NCBI RefSeq assembly: GCF_035918235.1
Contig: NZ_CP109485.1
Coordinates: forward strand, 1,922,001 to 1,986,000
Reading direction: 5' to 3'
Origin: Streptomyces sp. NBC_01445
GTDB lineage: Bacteria > Actinomycetota > Actinomycetes > Streptomycetales > Streptomycetaceae
Length of the DNA: 64,000 nucleotides
Within the stretch, counting starts at the first letter, position 1, and every line of letters begins with the position of its first letter. The position numbers were made by a program, and so were the translations under genes. This document shows positions 61,564 to 64,000 of this stretch, piece by piece. The notes under the pieces were generated by a model. The model had not been told where the DNA came from. It did no database searches and worked only from the letters and a program-made list of their open reading frames with translations.

Positions 61564-63711
61564 TCATGGTCCGTCGTGCGGGCGGATGAGAAGCAGGGCG
61601 ATGTCGTCATAGCGGGGCGCGGATTGTTCGGCGTGGTGGAGGAGGGCATCGGCGAGGGCGTCGAGGTTCTCGTGTTCCGCTGCTGCCAGGTGGCCGGCGA
61701 GCGTGTTGGTGGCGTCGTCGATGTCGATGCCGGGGGTTTCGACGAGTCCGTCGGTGTACAGGGCGAGGACGCTGCCGGGAGGGAGGGGGATCTCGGTGGT
61801 GGGGTAGTTGGCGTCCAGGTCGATGCCCAGCAGCAGCCCTGGCGGCACGCGGAGGATGTCGGTGTGCCGGTCGGGGTGACGGAGCAGGGCAGGGGGGTGT
61901 CCGGCCGTGGCGAGAAGGGCACGGTGGTGGGTGTGGTCGAGGTGAGCGATGAGGCAGCTGGCGAACAGGCCGGGGTCGAGGTCGACCAGGAGGCGGTTGG
62001 TGCAGGCGAGGACCACGCCGGGGGAGGCGCCGGCGGTGGCGGCGTAAGCGTGGACGGCGGTGCGGACCTGCCCCATGAGGGCGGCGGCGGTGGTGTTGTG
62101 GCCTTGCACGTCGCCGATCACCGCGGCGGCCGTAGTGGGTGTGGAGACGATGAGGTCGTAGAAGTCGCCGCCGATGTCCATGCCGTACCCGGCTGGCCGG
62201 TAGCGGGCGGCGACATCAAAGCCGGGGAGGCGCGGCAGTGTGTGGGGCAGCAGTCCGGTCTGCAGGGTGTGGGCGAGGGTGTGGTTGGCGTCGTAGAGGC
62301 GGGCGCGGTCCAGGGCCTGGGCGATCAGGCCGTTCACTGACGTGAGCATGGCCCGCTCGGCGGGCGGGAAGGGGCGAGGCTGGTCGTAGGCGAGGACCAG
62401 GGAGCCGACCGGGCGTCCTGACACGATCAGGGGGAGGAAGGCCCAGGCTGCCATCTCGTCCTGGAGAACGGCAGGGGGGTAGGCCCTCCTGAGGTCGGCG
62501 AAGGTGGCGAAGAAGCTGGCGGCACCTGTGGTGATGACATGTGCGGCGGGGGTGTCAGAGGTCAGGGGGGACGCGTCGAAGCGGTCCATCAGTTCCGGGC
62601 TGTAGCCGCGGTAGCCGGTGATGCGCAGCCGTCCGTCGTCCACCGTGAGAAGAGCCAGCGCCTTCGGGCCGAAGGCCGGCACGATCTGGTCGGCGGCAAG
62701 TTCGACCACGTCCTGCACGCTGACGGCCTCGGCAAGGGCGGTGGCAAGGTGGGTCAGGTGGTATAGCCCAGTCGCGCCGACGAGCCCGGCGGGTGAAGTG
62801 GCCGCGGCCTTGGCCGCCGTGGCGGTCGGATTCCCGGCGGTGGGGGTGATGTGGACGCTGATGCCGCTGTCGTGCGGGTAGAGCTGGAAGGACAGCCGGA
62901 TGTCGGGTGGGCGCCTGGCGGTGAAGGAGGTGGGCTGCCGGGAGACCGCCGCCTCTCGGTAGCGGTCTTCGAACACCGGGTCGTGCAGCCACGGAAGTAC
63001 CTCCCATGGGCGTTTGCCCAGCAGGGAGGCGGCACCGGAACCGACCAGTTCGGCGCCGGCGGGGTTGATGTAGGTGAGTCGGCCGTCCAGGTCGAGTGCG
63101 CAGCAGCCCACGGGCAACCGCTCGGTACAGTTCAGGGCGGCCACGGCCTGGGCCAAGTCGGCCTCGCGGGAGTGCGGCGCAGGCAGCAGGCGGGGTTCGT
63201 CGGCGAACTCCAGCGGACGGCCGCTCTCGGCAGCCTGTTGCAAGAGCGGTGCCGCGCGCCGGCAGCAGGCGGTGATCGTCTCCTGCTCGGCCGCACTGAG
63301 CTGCGCCGGGTGCCCGACGGGCCACAGCAGCACGATGCCGCCCCACGCGGTGGTGCCGTCGGTGATCGGGGCTGCGGCGACCCTGAAGTCGTATGGCAGG
63401 ACGATGCCGACCCGGGGGTAGCGGCGGGCGATCTCCTCCTGGCTGCCCAGCCAGACCAGGCGCCGCTGGCGCACGGCGTCCGCCACCGGGATCGCCGCAT
63501 TGACGGGAACACGGGCCCAGGGAGCGGCGATCTTCCGGGACATCCCGGAAGCGAGCACCAGCCGCAGCACCCGCTCCCCCGGCGGCAGCAGAAACACCAG
63601 TCCCACCGATGCGCCGGTATCCCGCATGACCTCGGCCAGGACCGCATCCAGCAGCTCCTTTCCGGGGCCGGCAGCACTTGCAGGGACAGCAGGGACCCGC
63701 ATGGCCGTCAC
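61564..63711 (-). CDS. GAF/PAS/GAF/SpoIIE phosphatase
   Basis: 715 aa from GTG 63711 (ATG 63702 is also possible). Layout: GAF (about 10-165, VFLLPPGERVLRLVLASGMS), PAS (about 185-285, LDGRLTYINPAGAELVG), a second GAF (about 310-465, AFGPKALALLTVDDGRLRIT) and the PP2C-like SpoIIE domain (about 490-710) with GGDFYDLIVSTP, VIGDVQGHNTTAAALMG, LYTDGLVETPGI and YDDIALLLI. No C-terminal HATPase, unlike 5533-7953. It starts inside the stop of the small HTH gene (GTGA), so the two are coupled and the small HTH protein may control or partner it. Confidence 0.9.
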   Translation of the reverse strand: MTAMRVPAVPASAAGPGKELLDAVLAEVMRDTGASVGLVFLLPPGERVLRLVLASGMSRKIAAPWARVPVNAAIPVADAVRQRRLVWLGSQEEIARRYPRVGIVLPYDFRVAAAPITDGTTAWGGIVLLWPVGHPAQLSAAEQETITACCRRAAPLLQQAAESGRPLEFADEPRLLPAPHSREADLAQAVAALNCTERLPVGCCALDLDGRLTYINPAGAELVGSGAASLLGKRPWEVLPWLHDPVFEDRYREAAVSRQPTSFTARRPPDIRLSFQLYPHDSGISVHITPTAGNPTATAAKAAATSPAGLVGATGLYHLTHLATALAEAVSVQDVVELAADQIVPAFGPKALALLTVDDGRLRITGYRGYSPELMDRFDASPLTSDTPAAHVITTGAASFFATFADLRRAYPPAVLQDEMAAWAFLPLIVSGRPVGSLVLAYDQPRPFPPAERAMLTSVNGLIAQALDRARLYDANHTLAHTLQTGLLPHTLPRLPGFDVAARYRPAGYGMDIGGDFYDLIVSTPTTAAAVIGDVQGHNTTAAALMGQVRTAVHAYAATAGASPGVVLACTNRLLVDLDPGLFASCLIAHLDHTHHRALLATAGHPPALLRHPDRHTDILRVPPGLLLGIDLDANYPTTEIPLPPGSVLALYTDGLVETPGIDIDDATNTLAGHLAAAEHENLDALADALLHHAEQSAPRYDDIALLLIRPHDGP

Positions 63712-63986
63712 CCGTCCCGACCGGCAGGCGCGGGCCTGCGGCTGCGCCCGAAGCGGCTGCGGGCCGCCTCCGCGCTGATCCCCAGCCCCGCACCGATCTG
63801 TGCCCAGCTCGCCCCGGCCTGCCGATCCGCCAGCACCGCCGCGCGGACCAGCTGTCCGGCCAGATCAGACACCCGGGCCACGGCAGCGCAGTTCCAGCGC
63901 ACGGGCGAACCCGGGCGGGGCGGCTCCACGGGCAGCCGCGCGACGCTTGTGACGTGCAGCAACAGGAGCTCACCGGCCGCGGCCAC
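63708..63986 (-). CDS. Small helix-turn-helix protein, coupled to the SpoIIE phosphatase
   Basis: 92 aa from GTG 63986 with GGAAGG just upstream; it might extend beyond the window. C-terminal HTH: VRAAVLADRQAGASWAQIGA, GLGISAEAARSRFGRSRR. The N-terminal half is Pro/Val-rich. Stop overlaps the phosphatase start by 4 bases. Confidence 0.7.
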   Translation of the reverse strand: MAAAGELLLLHVTSVARLPVEPPRPGSPVRWNCAAVARVSDLAGQLVRAAVLADRQAGASWAQIGAGLGISAEAARSRFGRSRRPAPAGRDG

Positions 63987-64000
63987 CCCCTTCCGCGCGG

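Noticed and set aside
1..64000. tRNA, rRNA, riboswitch and CRISPR signals
   Set aside because: No cloverleaf, rRNA-like or repeat-spacer patterns were seen when reading both strands; no covariance search could be run.

Overview
The window is very GC-rich, with tightly packed genes, frequent GTG starts, GGAGG-type ribosome binding sites and many actinobacterial families: gas vesicle genes in the gvpOAFGYZJLSK order, SpoIIE-type phosphatases, F420-dependent oxidoreductase, CsbD, DUF6131, DUF5709, and Asp23/AmaP genes. This points to Streptomyces or a close relative. The density of transposase scraps and broken genes suggests an accessory or arm region of the chromosome. That is inferred from gene content only.

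Layout. 1-3690: a cut-off gene, then a compact operon of two near-identical ~70-aa peptides, an M50 membrane zinc protease with a PqqD-like N-terminal region, and a secreted Cys-containing protein. This looks like an uncharacterised RiPP-like or processed-peptide system. 3717-9093: IS3 remnant, XRE-type regulator, dnaE2 remnant, large PAS/GAF/SpoIIE/ATPase protein and a STAS anti-anti-sigma factor. 9179-14016: IclR and AraC regulators, a phytanoyl-CoA-type dioxygenase with a small coupled partner, and an MHS-type MFS transporter. 14099-24450: a graveyard of IS fragments around intact genes for a secreted phospholipase D-like protein, a membrane protein with a palindromic operator, a cupin, an FAD monooxygenase and a solo TnpB with its RNA-type hairpin.

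24455-33545: a PoxB-like ThDP enzyme with a glutamate-synthase-type FMN protein, PRC-barrel, DUF6458, SRPBCC and SseB-like proteins, plus broken oxidoreductases (a truncated phytoene-desaturase-like gene and a xanthine-dehydrogenase deletion scar). 33879-44723: two complete convergent gas vesicle clusters, gvpOAFGJLSK (+) and gvpOAFGYZJLSK (-), with CsbD-like and DUF6131 stress genes between them. 45129-48918: an Asp23/Gls24-AmaP envelope-stress locus with a divergent ECF sigma factor.

48862-55950: a broken SpoIIE phosphatase, an ANTAR protein, a translationally coupled methyltransferase/CDGSH/haem-oxygenase-like operon, an F420-type oxidoreductase and several small hydrophilic stress-type proteins. 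56085-63986: VOC protein, Zn alcohol dehydrogenase, HAD phosphatase, an alpha/beta hydrolase whose nucleophile serine is Asn, an ADF/cofilin-like protein, and a second GAF/PAS/SpoIIE phosphatase coupled to a small HTH protein.

Overall the region is a stress, envelope and buoyancy accessory region heavily eroded by insertion sequences. The two most unusual items are the peptide/M50 operon at 459-3622 and the eukaryote-like ADF/cofilin gene at 60192-60596.
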